From Hypericum androsaemum (taxonomy: Eukaryota; Streptophyta; Magnoliopsida; Malpighiales; Hypericaceae), in NCBI GenBank assembly GCA_963995505.1, contig OZ023190.1, forward strand, positions 13,262,092-13,326,091: a stretch of DNA of 64,000 nt, in the 5' to 3' direction. This document shows positions 1 through 10,918 of the stretch, piece after piece (within the stretch, counting starts at the first letter, position 1; each line of letters opens with the position of its first letter). Made by a program: the position numbers and the translations under genes. Under the pieces are notes generated by a model, which saw only the letters and a program-made list of their open reading frames with translations, was not told where the DNA came from and made no database searches.

Positions 1-87
1 TTCTATATCTTCTTCCTCATCTAATCTCTTTCTTCTTCTTAACCTCCGTTATGATCCTTCCTAACTCTTTTCTACCAAGTTGTAACA
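1..87 (+). repeat. 3' end of the 5' LTR
   Basis: These 87 bases align without gaps to 4900-4986, the end of the 3' LTR, with two mismatches seen by eye. They end in TTGTAACA, and the primer site follows. Confidence 0.92.
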
Positions 88-88
88 G

Positions 89-100
89 TGGTATCAGAGC
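89..100 (+). other. Primer binding site, initiator Met-tRNA type
   Basis: TGGTATCAGAGC is complementary to the 3' end of plant initiator tRNA-Met and sits one base after the LTR end. Confidence 0.9.
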
Positions 101-103
101 TCA

Positions 104-1071
104 ATGGAGACACGTTCGACTGATCTCAAGAAACTCGAGGCACTCATCGTGTCGTTATCTCAGGAGTCGGAGGCCCGGCTTCATGCACAATGGGAGCGGA
201 TGGAGGCCCGTCTCCACGAGACTGATGCGAGGAATGATGCCAAGTTTGACAAGGTCCACGCCGAGCTCCAGACTTGGCATTTCGACCCTCTGCCGAGACC
301 AATACACCGCTGCCCAAGGTGGAGGATGACCGAGGGCTACTTGGCTCATCTCCTAGCGGCCACGTCGAGTCGGTGGTCACAGGTTCCCCAGCTACTGGAG
401 CTAATGCCATTCCAATGGCTCGCTGATCAGGAGGGGACCTGAAGTTGAAGGTGAATTTTCCCGAATTCAGTCCTAGCCACCCTCGCCAGTGGTTACGCCG
501 TTGCGAGAAGTACGTAGAAGAGGACCGCAAGATGGAATTGACTAGCTTACACCTTGACTCGGAGGCAGAAATATGGTACGACGGTTGGTTCCTTCAAAAC
601 CCGCTGGCTACTTGGACCCAATTCGTTGACAACCTATGTCGACGATTTGGGACCGAAAGTGCCGATTCCATCATCAAGGAATTCAATCATCTCAAGCAAT
701 CGGGGAGCGTCGCAGACTATGTACGAAGATTTGAAGAACTCAAGGGCATGATGTTACGAGAGAACCATACTCTCTCTGGCAGATATTTCATTGCTAGCTT
801 CGTCGGTGGACTAACTGATACTCTTGAACCTGTGGTTCGTGCGCATAAGCCAGGTACCCTCGCCGATGCCATTGACCAGGCTCGATTCCACGAGACTCAT
901 GAGTTCGCATTAAAAGCAAAGAACAAGGTTACTCCTGCTCGAATGGGAACCAATTCCTTCACGTCAACCAGGACCAGACTTACCTCATCACCCCGGGAGA
1001 CGTGAAAGAAAGAACCAGCTTACTTTAAGTGCAGGGAACGGTGGTTCAAGGGACATACCTGCAAGAATCGA
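104..1071 (+). pseudogene. gag: gag of the gypsy element, broken
   Basis: The reading starts at the first ATG after the primer site, with a charged coiled-coil-like N terminus (METRSTDLKKLEALIVSLSQ). The frame shifts between about 290 and 358. The capsid-like part at 445-1005 has the usual gypsy gag features: a PEFSPSHPRQWLRRCEKY stretch, then a WTQF...F helix region. A TGA at 1003 interrupts the frame just before the nucleocapsid. The zinc knuckle at about 1016-1065 reads YFKCRERWFKGHTC: the first cysteine of the usual CCHC motif is a tyrosine (TAC), so it probably cannot bind zinc properly. Confidence 0.85.
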
Positions 1072-1074
1072 GCC

Positions 1075-1788
1075 ATGATCAATGCCATTGATGAGGTGGA
1101 TGAGGAGTTGGAGGAGCCACCTGACCTTAACTCGGAGAACGAAGGCGATGCCGTGGAGATTTCCATGCATGCTATCAATGGTAGCTCGAGCAGTGGGATG
1201 CTCAAACTGAAAGGGCGGGTTAGGGGCAAACCCGTCTTGATTCTCCTTGATACGGGGAGTACATCAACCTTTATCAATGATAATCTGGTCCGCGACTTGA
1301 AGTTAGAAACCCTAGAGGCAGTTGGAATGACGATCGCCCTCGCCAATGGAACTAAAGTCACTTGCACCACGATCTGCCCTAGCTTGGATTGGGAGATGTG
1401 TGGTAGTCATTTCTGTGGTGATTTTCGAATCCTTAATCTCAGTACTTACGATATTGTACTCGGGACCGATTGGATGCAGGACGTGAACCCAGTGACCTTC
1501 GACTTTGTTCGAGCACAAGCTACAATCAAGAACAAAGGGAAGGAGATCATCCTTAAGGGGCATCGCAGCGGGGATTCAACAAAAGCTCATGCTGAATTAA
1601 GTTGTTTAATTGAAGATTTCTCTACAAAATCTATTGAATTAAACAACTTAGAAGCTGCTGCCTGGGTTTGGTACCAAGATTACCTGATGACTAACATCAC
1701 AGGAACCCCAGGAGAGCTGCTAGCTGTGGAACTTAATGAGGTAAGAGGTGAAGAATTCCCGAAGGAATTTCAAGACAAGCTTCACTAA
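1075..1788 (+). pseudogene. Aspartic protease region of the gypsy element
   Basis: Same frame as gag. The active-site motif LLDTGSTSTFI lies near 1234-1266 and is the retropepsin Asp-Thr-Gly triad. The flap-side motif IVLGTDWMQ near 1453-1479 is typical of gypsy proteases. The segment ends at a TAA where Gln would be expected at the start of the reverse transcriptase linker. In an active element it would cleave the Gag-Pol precursor within the particle. Confidence 0.85.
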
Positions 1789-3337
1789 TTAATGGATGCA
1801 TTCCACGGGTTGTTCGAAGAGCCTCATTCCTTACCGTCGGTTCATTCCCATGACCACGGAATTACTTTGCTTCCAGGATCGACAGCGGTTGCGATCAGGC
1901 CCTACCGCTATCCACACTTCCAAAAGACCGAGATAGAGAAACAAGTCCAACAGTTATTGGAGTCGGGATTCATCCAGCATAGTCAAAGCCCTTTCGCCTT
2001 GCCGGTTCTTCTTGTCAAAAAAGAAGGACGGTAATTGGAGGATGTGTGTCGATTACCGTTAGCTCAATAGCCATACGATAAAAGACAAGTACCCAATTCC
2101 CATCATCGATGACTTATTGGATGAACTCTACGGTGCTAAAATATTCTCTAAGCTGGACCTCCGCGCCGGCTATCATCAAATTCAAATGAAGGAAGAAGAT
2201 ATCTCAAAGACGACATTCCGCACTCACCACGGGCATTACGGGTTCCGAGTGCTGCCTTTTGGACTCACTAATGCCCCGGCGACATTCCAGTCGCTAATGA
2301 ACCAAGTCTTGTCTCCCTATTTACGCCAATTCATACTGGTCTTTTTTGATGACATTCTCATATATAGCAAAGAGGTGGAATTGCATCTTGAACATCTCAC
2401 CATAGTGTTTGAATTATTTAAAAAAGAGCAGTTCTTCCTCAAGTTATCAAAATGTGAATTCGGGGTGGGACATGTGGATTACCTCGATCATGTCATCTCG
2501 AAGGAGGGCGTGAGCACCGATCCTAAAAAGATCAAGGCGATGCTTGAGTGGCCGACACCTCAAACTGTGAGGGACTTGCGCGGATTCCTTAGATTGTCGG
2601 GATACTACCGCAAGTTCATAAGGAATTATGGATTGGTGGCTCAACCCTTGACAAAGCTCCTCAAAAAGGATGGGTTTCTATGGATGCCTGAAGCGGATGC
2701 TGCCTTTGCTCAAATGAAGGATCTTTTATCTAACCCACAAGTCCTTGATTTTCCCAATTTTGCAGGAAAATTTGTACTCGAGACCGATGCTTCAGATCGA
2801 GGAATTGGGGCTGTTCTAACCTAAGAAGGACGTCCTCTTGCCTACATGAGCGTGGCGTTGGGCCCGAGGAATGCCAGACTTGCGATGTATGAAAAAGAGC
2901 TAATGGCGGTTCTATTAGCTGTGACTCGTTGGCGCCACTATCTGGAGGGCACACCTTTCGTGATCAAGACTGACCACAGGAGCTTGCAGTTTTTATTGGA
3001 TCAAAAAGTGCATACTAACTTGCAGCGGAAGGGTGTTTCTCGACTAATGGGACTCGATTTCTCGATCGAGTATCGACGGGGCTTTGAGAATAAGGCAGCA
3101 GATGCCCTATCCCGCCTTCCTGAGGAGCGAGCTTCGCTTCCTATACAAGCTGAACTACATGCGATTTCTTGTGTGGTTCCAAGTTGGAAGTCAACTCTTG
3201 AAGCAAGCTATGACGGGGACGAGAAGGTCCAGCAACTACTTGCCGAACTAGTGGTGGCTCCATCTGGAAATGCTACCTATCTATACCACCATGGTATTCT
3301 GAGGTATAAAGGGAGATTATATGTAGGTGGAACATGA
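1789..3337 (+). pseudogene. Reverse transcriptase and RNase H of the gypsy element
   Basis: The N-terminal fingers (PYRYPHFQKTEIEKQVQQLL) are followed by a frame break in an A-run near 2019-2025. After the break come the [10 protein letters not shown] and [13 protein letters not shown] motifs. The catalytic motif is FFDD (about 2342-2353) rather than the common YVDD or FIDD. RNase H follows: its first Asp is in the ETDASDRG motif near 2783-2806, and the TDHRSLQFLLDQK motif is near 2969-3007. In-frame stops occur at about 2069 (TAG), 2822 (TAA) and 3335 (TGA). The domain order is complete but the protein is dead. Confidence 0.88.
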
Positions 3338-4618
3338 GCACTACGGGAAGAAATTCTCCACCAACTGCACGCGTCAGTAATAGGAGGACATTTTGGAAGA
3401 CTTGTGACCTGCAAGAAAATAAAAAGATACTTCTACTGGCCGGGTCTAAAATCACAGGTTGCTACTTTCATTGCAAATTGTGACACGTGCCAACGCGTCA
3501 AGGCTGAACATGTTGCAACTCTAGGTTTATTACAGCCGTTAGCCATTTCGGAAGGGGTGTGGAGAGACATGTCCATAGATTTTATAGAGGGACTTTCAAC
3601 GTCCAGCCGCAAGGACATGATTCTCGTGGTGGTGGACCATTTCTCAAAGTATGGCCACTTTATACCCCTCGCTCACCCTTTTACGGCAATGCAAGTTGCT
3701 CAATCGCTCATCGACAACGTCTTCAAGCTCCACGGACTTCCGACATCCATTGTCTCTGACCGAGACAAAAATTTTACGAGCAATGTGTGGCGGGAGCTTT
3801 TTCGATTGTTTGGTACTACCTTGTAGCTAAGCTCAGCCTACCATCCCCAAACCGATGGCCAAACAGAGAGACTTAACCAGTGCCTCGAGCATTACTTAAG
3901 GGCCATGTGCTTTCAACATCCTGGCTCTTGGTCAAAATGGATCCCATTAGCTGAATTCTGGTATAACTCAGCCTATCATTATGCAATTAAGAAGTCACCA
4001 TTCGAAGTGGTGTACGGGTATGCACCATCCCCGATTCCCAGGCTTTAAGATGAGCAACTGTCAATTGCTATCGTAGCTGATTATACAACTCATCACGCAC
4101 AAATGGTGAGGTTGCTGACCGATTCTCTACTTCAAGCTCAGAACCGAATGAAGATGCAAGCTGATAAAGGCCGGAGTGAACGAGAATTCGCGGTGGGAGG
4201 CGAGGTATTTCTAAAGCTTCAACCATATAAGCAATCGTCCTTGGCTTTTTGCACAAGCATGAAGCTTGCCGCGAAGTATTACAGACCTTATCGTTTGTTG
4301 GAAAGGGTGGGCCCAGTAGCTTACAGGTTGGAGCTGCCATCAAATTGCTCAATTCACCCGATATTTCACATTTCATTGCTTAAGAAGCGCTTCAGAAATG
4401 GACAAGCTGCGGTTAGTTCTCCACCGCTCACCACCGAGGAAGGGCAGCTCAAGTCCGAGCCGGAAGCCATCATCGACAAATGCCTGGTCAAGAGGGGTAA
4501 TAAGGTGGTTGTCCAAGTGTTAGTGAAATGGGCGAATCTTCATGACGAGGATGCTTCATAGGAGGACTACAATGTTCTCAAGTCGTAATTTCCGATTGTT
4601 GCTCAGTTTGATTATTAA
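3338..4618 (+). pseudogene. Integrase with chromodomain-like tail
   Basis: The HHCC zinc domain is visible (HQLHASVIGGH, then CDTCQRVK at about 3478). The catalytic core has the first Asp in MSIDFIEGL, the second in VSDRDKNF and the Glu in QTERLNQCL. A TAG at 3824 splits the core, and a TAA lies near 4046. The C-terminal segment (VVQVLVKWANLHDEDAS then EDYNVLKS) matches the chromodomain-like tail of chromovirus integrases. A TAG at 4559 stands where that family usually has Trp. The frame runs to a TAA at 4616. Confidence 0.85.
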
Positions 4619-4639
4619 ATTCTTGGGACAAGAATTTGG

Positions 4640-4654
4640 TCGAGGGGAGCCGAA
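4640..4654 (+). other. Polypurine tract
   Basis: A purine-rich run (TCGAGGGGAGCCGAA) lies directly before the TG of the 3' LTR, the position used to prime plus-strand DNA synthesis. Confidence 0.75.
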
Positions 4655-4986
4655 TGTCACGTCCGAACTTGAGTCGCAAGTAATGTTGGTCGTTCCTATT
4701 ATTTAGTTAGTTAGTTGTTGACTTTGTTAATTCCTCCAAGTGCCAAGTGATGTGCACGTGTCGTTAGTAGTGGAAGTGGTCATAGGAAGTGGTTATCGTG
4801 ACTACTTTCCTGGAAGTAGTTGAGTCCAGAGATGTATAAATATATGTACCTCTCTTTTCCAGAATTATCAATGAAATATAATATTCCTCTCATATCCACT
4901 TCTATATCTTCTTCCTCATCTAATCTCTTTCTTCTGCTTAACCTCCGTTCTGATCCTTCCTAACTCTTTTCTACCAAGTTGTAACA
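4655..4986 (+). repeat. 3' LTR of the gypsy element (332 bp)
   Basis: It starts TGTCAC and ends GTAACA, with short inverted termini. A TATA-like stretch (tataaatata) lies near 4836, and an AATGAAATATAATA region follows, as in a plant LTR promoter and poly(A) region. The last 87 bp match the window's first 87 bp. Confidence 0.9.
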
Positions 4987-4987
4987 T

Positions 4988-6298
4988 CGTCTGGCATCCT
5001 GAAAGGGTAATCTTCTTTCCATTGGGGGTAGGGTTACCATGATCAAATCGGTGCTAACTAATTTACCTACCTAATTCATGCCTCTTTTTCAGATGCCTGC
5101 TGGTGTTCGAGATGCTTTGGATGGCAAGTTTAGACGTTTCCTGTGGGGTGGGGATGTTGTAAAGCGAAGTCTCTCTCTTATTTCTTGGTCTCACACTTGT
5201 CTGCCCACATATTGTGGTGGTATGTGGATTACCCTTATCGATATCAAGAATGATGCTCTCTTGTTGAAATGGATCTGGCGCTTTCTCAATGAGCATGATT
5301 CTCTTTGGGCAAAAGTAATTTTGGCAATTCATAGTCCTCCTAATCCCAGTCAAGCCTTCCCTCTGTCCATGATCCCTCGCAACCCTAGGAAGAATGGTAT
5401 GTGGCTTAATATCATGAACTTGGCTGCCTCTAATACCTTCTTGGCCAAGAACTTCTTGAGTAATATTGGTGTTTTATTAAGATCTAGGGATAGAATCCAC
5501 TTCTGGTTAGACCGTGGGTGACGTCTACACTTTTATATTTGGCTTTTCCAAGGTTATTCCGTATCAGCCTTAACAAAAGTGATGTCATTTTAACTGTGGT
5601 TGCTGGCTTGGCTCGCGGTGGATCTGAACTTTATTTTGGAGCCATCACTTCAGAGCTGGTGAGTCAGATCTTCTTGGGGACCTCATGCATGTTATCAGCG
5701 AACTTCCTAGGAGTTTTGGTTCCCCTATGAACGATGGCTACACTTGGTGCCCAGATATGACTGATGGTTTCTTCGTGAGGTCTTTACTCCTCCTTGTTTA
5801 GCGGCTTCTCAATCTCATCTCCAAAAGTGCTTCAGAAAGGTTTCATTCGTTTCATTCCTCTTAAAGTGAGATGTTTCTTATGGATGGCTTTGCAGGGTAA
5901 GTCAAGACTAGAGAGCAACCTCGCGAGAATTGATTTGATTGGTTGTAGTAGCCTTTTATGTGTTCTTTGCAACTTAGAGTTAGAGTCTACTATGCATATC
6001 CTGTTATACTACCCTTTTATCTTGAGAAAATGGTATTACTTTGTCAAGATGCTCAGTCTTTATTGGTGCACAAGTGGTTCTTTATCTGGCTGCTTGGATA
6101 CTTGGCTATGGCTGGTAAATGGTCATGTCCAAAAGAATCTATGGTACATCCTATTCGCTGATGTTTGCTAGTGTACGTGAAAGCATCAGAACATGGTGAT
6201 CCTCGATGGTGGTGTGATAAACTTCAATCAGTTGATTCTTGCTATTGAGAGATGTTTTAATGAGTGGTCTCTTTGGTGTGGCTTGGCTAATTTGTGAA
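4988..6298 (+). pseudogene. L1-type LINE ORF2 remnant (RT C-terminus plus zf-RVT)
   Basis: The translated segments resemble the C-terminal part of plant L1 reverse transcriptases. A degraded block with GGRVTMIKSVLTNLP-like wording (about 5025-5070) is followed by DALDGKFRRFLWGGDVVKRS and LLLKWIWRFLNEHDSLWAKV (5078-5360). The zinc-binding RVT domain follows near 5860-6060 (KVRCFLWMALQGKSRLESNL, CVLCNLELESTMHILLYYPF). Several stops and frame shifts separate the blocks. The gypsy LTR abuts the left side and a truncated Copia LTR the right, so the LINE is probably the oldest layer here. Confidence 0.82.
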
Positions 6299-6551
6299 CC
6301 GCTAGATGGTGCTGACAGCCATTTTCTATTTTTCTCGGACTCTTATTTTAGACTCCTAGGATGACCTAGATGTGAAAAAGTTTGTCTCTATATAAAGGCT
6401 TGTTGTCCTAGGTTATGTATGGCTTTGTGGCTACTCATCAATAAAAGTTCTCCTTTCTCCCCGTTGACATAGACATTAGGCCGAACCATGTAATCTCTTG
6501 TGTCTATATTCATTACTCACTATTATTCTCTTATGGGCATAATTCCTAACA
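6299..6551 (+). repeat. 5' LTR of the deleted Copia, truncated
   Basis: Homology to 8056-8450 begins at the CCGCTAG stretch near 6299 and runs to CCTAACA at 6551. It includes the shared TATATAAAGGC promoter box near 6391 and the AATAAAA poly(A) signal near 6440. Confidence 0.85.
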
Positions 6552-6553
6552 AC

Positions 6554-6565
6554 TGGTATCAGAGC
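6554..6565 (+). other. Primer binding site, Met-tRNA type
   Basis: TGGTATCAGAGC, two bases after the LTR end. Confidence 0.9.
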
Positions 6566-6577
6566 TAAGGTCAAAGG

Positions 6578-8040
6578 ATGGCAGGTCACGACATGAAGTT
6601 TGGCTTGGTGAAGTTTGATGGCTCATCAAATTTTGAGTTGTGGCAAAGGCGTGTCAAGGATCTGCTGGTGCAACAAGGGATGGCGAGCGTACTCTCGGAG
6701 AAGAAGCCCGAGAAGACAGGGGACCAAGAGTGGATGGAGATGGAGGCCAAGGCAGTGTCGATGATTTGCTTATACTAGGCGCATGATGTGATGTATCATG
6801 TTATGGATGAGAAGTCACCAGCCGAGGTTTGGAAGAAACTAAAGGCAAGGTATATGTCCAACTCTTTATCGTAAAGTTTTATCTTAAGCAAAAATTGTAT
6901 GGGTTTAAAATAATGGAGGGCTCGGATTTAAGCCAACACATCAATGGTTTCAATCAACTGGTTAATGATTTGATATGAGTCGATTTGAAATTCCTTACTG
7001 AGTTTCTACAAGAATTTGGTTACAACTCTAACTTGGGAGAAAGAATTCCTGGTGTTTGAGGATATCATAAGTGCTCTGCTAGGGTTTTATCAAAGGGGGA
7101 AAACTGGCGATGAATGAACGGAAGGGCTAGTTTTGAGGAGTAGCCATTGTCGTCAAGAAGGAAAATTGTGTGGGATTAGGCATGTTTCAAAGTTGGAGAG
7201 AAATATGACCTTATTAGGAGCCTTGAATTATAGCGGGTACAACTATAAGGTTGTAGACGGGCTAATTGTGGTGGAGAAGGATGTTATGGTGGTGATGAAA
7301 GGTGAAAGTGATGCAAGGAATACCTACAGGTTAATGGGAAGCACTGCTGTAAATGGAGCCACAACTTTGGATTCTGATGGAGAGAGGAAAAGGTCGTGTA
7401 TAATGGAGCAAAGACTTGACATGAATGGTTTGAGTACAGTTGGGATTTGCATAGACAAGGTTAGCAAGGTCCCGCTATGGTTGTCTAAAGGGACGTGCAC
7501 ATTAAAAATATTGGGTAGATTTGACATTGGAAATGCGAAGCCATTGGTGACACCATGGGCGAGTCGGGTATCTCACTCAAGGCCGAATAGTAGAGTTCGT
7601 GACATGTTGAAGATTCTATTTGGTAGACAAAAGATTGCCCATTGTATGTTATGGCATGTAGCTTTGGTTTGAGGTAAAAAGGTCCAACGATGAAGTAGTT
7701 TGAGGTTGTGGAGCATGGGGGTGACAAAAAAATTGAGGGCGCATCTATTGATCATAAGGTTGCTTCGGCAGGTAAATTTGCAAGTTGGGATTCGATGGAG
7801 GCCAAGAATGCTCGAGAATTGCTCGAGTTTGGGGGTGTCTCCAAATGATTGAACGAAAAATGTGGAGAGAAAGTTGAGATGCTCTTGTTGATGGAGTGTA
7901 TCTATAGTTCGAGGTGGAGTCAATATAGTCGGATTAGTTTCACAAGATCTCATAGTTATTCATGGGACGGTGTTTCATCAAGGTGGAGTTTGTTAAAGTT
8001 CAGGTAGAGCTTCATGATTTTTTTGCAAGGGGTGATTTCT
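6578..8040 (+). pseudogene. Copia gag-pol scraps
   Basis: Gag begins at 6578 with MAGHDMKFGLVKFDGSSNFE, the usual Copia gag opening (bind-substrate, then LWQRRVKDLL). It hits a TAG at about 6776 and continues in frame as a VWKKLKARYM-like segment. At 7133-7330 there is a pre-integrase-like part (RNMTLLGALNYSGYNYKV, MGSTAVNG). At 7494-7580 the text resumes in the RT/RNase H region (LKILGRFDIGNAKPLVTPWA). The catalytic core of RT and all of integrase are absent. It is a remnant with many breaks. Confidence 0.75.
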
Positions 8041-8055
8041 CGCCAAGGTGGAGTT

Positions 8056-8450
8056 TGTTAAGTTATGTCAAGAAATAAGCAATGGTAGAAATCTGAATGA
8101 CCTAGTGATCGCTTGGCGGGTAGCGAACGCTAGGGGAAGTGGGGGTTTACAGATTGTCTGGCCTTAGGTCCTGATGTCCTAGCGGCCGCTAGGTGGTGCT
8201 GACTGCCATTTTCTGTTTTGCTCGGACTCTTGTTTTGGACTCCTAGGACTACCTATATTTGTTTCTTTGATGTATAAGGGTTTATCTCTATATAAAGGCA
8301 TATTAACCTAGGTCATGTATGGCTTTTTGGCTACTCATCAATTAAGTTTTCTTTTCTTCTCGTGAACGTAAGCATTAGGCCGAATCACGTAATTTCTTGT
8401 ATCTGTGTTCTTTGCGCGCTATTATTTTCTTGTGACCGTAATTCCTAACA
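8056..8450 (+). repeat. 3' LTR of the deleted Copia (395 bp)
   Basis: It begins TGTTA and ends TAACA, perfect short inverted termini, and follows a purine-rich AAGGTGGAG. The TATATAAAGG box near 8291 marks the promoter. Confidence 0.85.
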
Positions 8451-10918
8451 ATTTCATCATCTCATCATGACAGAGGGTCTTGACTAAGTCACTTAGTCCA
8501 AATCGATATTTTTTCGTTTTTACATTCGTAAAGAGTAAACCACAAGTTCAATAAGAGAGAAAGAAAGTGGTGGGAATGGAGTCGCAAGAGATATAGATTC
8601 CCCATCAATTTGGTTATGATAGATATAGATTCTAAAACCCAATTCATTTCTTTTTTTGAGAATAAAACCCAATTCATTTCGATACTGTAAAGGTCCAAAA
8701 AGCTACTTTGGGCCCCAATCGACTATAAATTGCCATCTGGCCCATTTATAATCGGCCAACTATAAAGTCCAAAGACAGATCTATACAAGAATTACGTGAT
8801 GGAGCTCCTCTTATCTTTGGGTGTAGAGCTTGTGAAACACCTGATGAAAAAATTTGGAACATCAGCACATGGCATGAGATGGGAACATTGCTTTAGTCCA
8901 AAATGATTGTCCGAGCACAAACGAGTGATAAGATATTTAAATTAAGAAAAAAAAATGGGTGACGAAGACGTAACGTGCTTTTTTTTTCATATTCATAGAT
9001 TGGACTACGAAACAGAATATTCCTTGTTTTAAAAGTTATTTTCCCTTTTTCCTTTTTTAGCACGATAACAACATATAGAAAATAATTGAGATCGGGGGGC
9101 CTATTCCAATAATGATCACCAAAAAGCTCATAGACATTCATCTATGGAAATATCTTTCAAGCGGGAAAAAATTGGACAAAAGAAATACCTGAAAATCTAA
9201 AATTTTGAAATTAAAAAAGAAAATCTAAACAAACCTAAAACACATAGCATGAATTTTACCTTAAAAGTGAAAATATGTATAAATTAAACCTGAAATTTCA
9301 GGTCTCTGAGTCAAACCTAAATCGCATTCTAAATCCGAGCAAACAAGTTGGACAAAAATTGTTCCCCGTCGCTCTTTTCCTCTTATGGCGGTCCGTAGAT
9401 TCAAAATAAATAATAATTCTCCTATTTTCTCTCAAATAACTTCTTTCAAACTTGTCGATACAATTATTTTAGTTTAATTAGATCTCGAATTTGAGTCTTT
9501 GGGAACACATCACTACTAAATACTCGTTGAAAGAGTTTTGCCACCTTTTAAAGTCCCACCTAATTCGAATCCGGATTAGATGACCCAGTGAGCCGTACTT
9601 ATATCGTAATATGGAGATATTTCTATTTTATTTTAAATATATAGAACATTGTCTTACTTTTTTAGAATTAGACATTGTCTTATTTAAGGATGTCTTGGAT
9701 TTAGAGATCGTTGATTTATATATCATATTAGAATTTTTTTATCATATCTAAAATCTTACAACAAGAGTACGTAGATTTTTACTTATAAAGTTCCATTTTC
9801 ACTTATAAGTTTCACTACTCTTGCAACTATCAATACACAATCTCTTATAATTATTTTATGATTATTCGGAATAGCGATAGTCAATCAAGTAATTAACCCA
9901 AGATCATTCATATCTACCAACATGGCCCCCACAAAGACCCTTAAAAATCAACGTGATGGGTTCCCACCATACCATGCACGTGGAAGAGCTTTCACTCAAA
10001 TGTCGCATTTGGTTCCAATAACAAGTAACATTTCGAAGTCGACTAGCCGTCAAATATGTTCTAGTATTTACAATAAGTCATTAATTAAGCTGGTTGGCGA
10101 TTTTCATGATGATTCTAATTCACATGCACATTTATTCATTAGCTTGCACGGAATTATTGATACGAAATAATTTCATTGGTGGACAATGCCCCATTTTGGA
10201 GGTTGCACACAGTTTCTGAAGAAGGGACCCTTTCCAGAGTTGTCGGGGTAGTTAACCGACCTTAGACCTTAATAAATTACATGCAGCCTCGCCAGAAGAT
10301 TTTCTTGATGTCCAATTCCAACCAACGAGTGGTTGAACTCAAGAATTCACGCTTTAAAAGTAACAAAATTTAAATTTATCTAATTGTGAGTGTGAATAAT
10401 GTTGTTTATAAATGTGAAAGATTATTCATTATAATTTGATATGAAAATTATAACTTGATATCAGATCAATTATTCATACAGAATGTGACCAATTATTATT
10501 ACCCCACACGATTACCATGCAAACAATTCAACGAGCCTCATTTGAGTGGGCGTGTGGGAGTCACCGCATGCCAGTATAACAATCCATACCAAATATACAG
10601 TCCATACGATAAACCACTCCAAGTTTGTAACATGGAGCATGTTCAAGACAAGCAACGCAACAAAATGCAAAGACCTTATTATTTATGGCAGGGAGCTAAG
10701 TGAAAAAAATATCTATCTTGTGGGAGAGGGGAAGCGTCGAACTCCCTCAAATCAATCAAGAAGATCGCAATCGATATGGATTCTTAAGCAAAAGCTGAGA
10801 GCGTGCCTATATATTTATGCACTTAAAATTTTACTCCTAATTACATCTACAATATTGTTGTACAGTGGACGAGGTGTTGCGAAAATAATTAAACAAGTAA
10901 CCCGAGACAAATTTGGAG
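8451..10918. other. AT-rich intergenic stretch, no gene supported
   Basis: Only short, unrecognised reading frames occur, the longest being 82-131 codons at 9922-10170 and 10546-10941 with no known motif. A degraded dispersed repeat (about 9430-9620) resembles one at 26815-26965. Nothing else stands out. Confidence 0.6.
9430..9620. repeat. Dispersed repeat, copy A
   Basis: Shares an ordered series of short blocks (TCTCGA.TT.GA, ACTAAATACT-like, TTTGCCACCTTT, then a TC.CACC..GTCGAA-like block) with 26815-26965. The class is unknown; a GAGTTCGAAC-like box in copy B hints at a tRNA-derived SINE. Confidence 0.4.

Larger units (their letters stand above)
1..4986 (+). mobile_element. Ty3/gypsy chromovirus (Reina-like), decayed, 5' LTR cut by window edge
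   Basis: The order is LTR end, Met-tRNA primer site, gag, protease, reverse transcriptase, RNase H, integrase, chromodomain-like tail, polypurine tract and a full 3' LTR. The gypsy order (integrase after RNase H), the short 332-bp LTR and the roughly 5-kb length fit the Reina group of chromoviruses; the clade name is inference. From about 358 to 4618 the coding region follows one reading frame apart from a single shift near position 2021, but it carries at least eight in-frame stops, so it cannot make a polyprotein. No target duplication can be checked because the left end lies outside the window. It abuts LINE sequence on the right. Confidence 0.9.
6299..8450 (+). mobile_element. Internally deleted Copia element
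   Basis: Two related LTR copies flank about 1.5 kb of internal sequence. The primer site is of Met-tRNA type. The inside holds a gag start, then short pieces of the pre-integrase and reverse transcriptase/RNase H regions with everything between them missing. The left LTR lacks about 130 bp at its 5' side and joins LINE sequence directly. The element is non-autonomous and no longer mobile by itself. Confidence 0.85.

Noticed and set aside
9922..10170. 82-codon plus-strand frame as a small gene
   Set aside because: No motif, no promoter or partner exon visible; length is within chance for this region.
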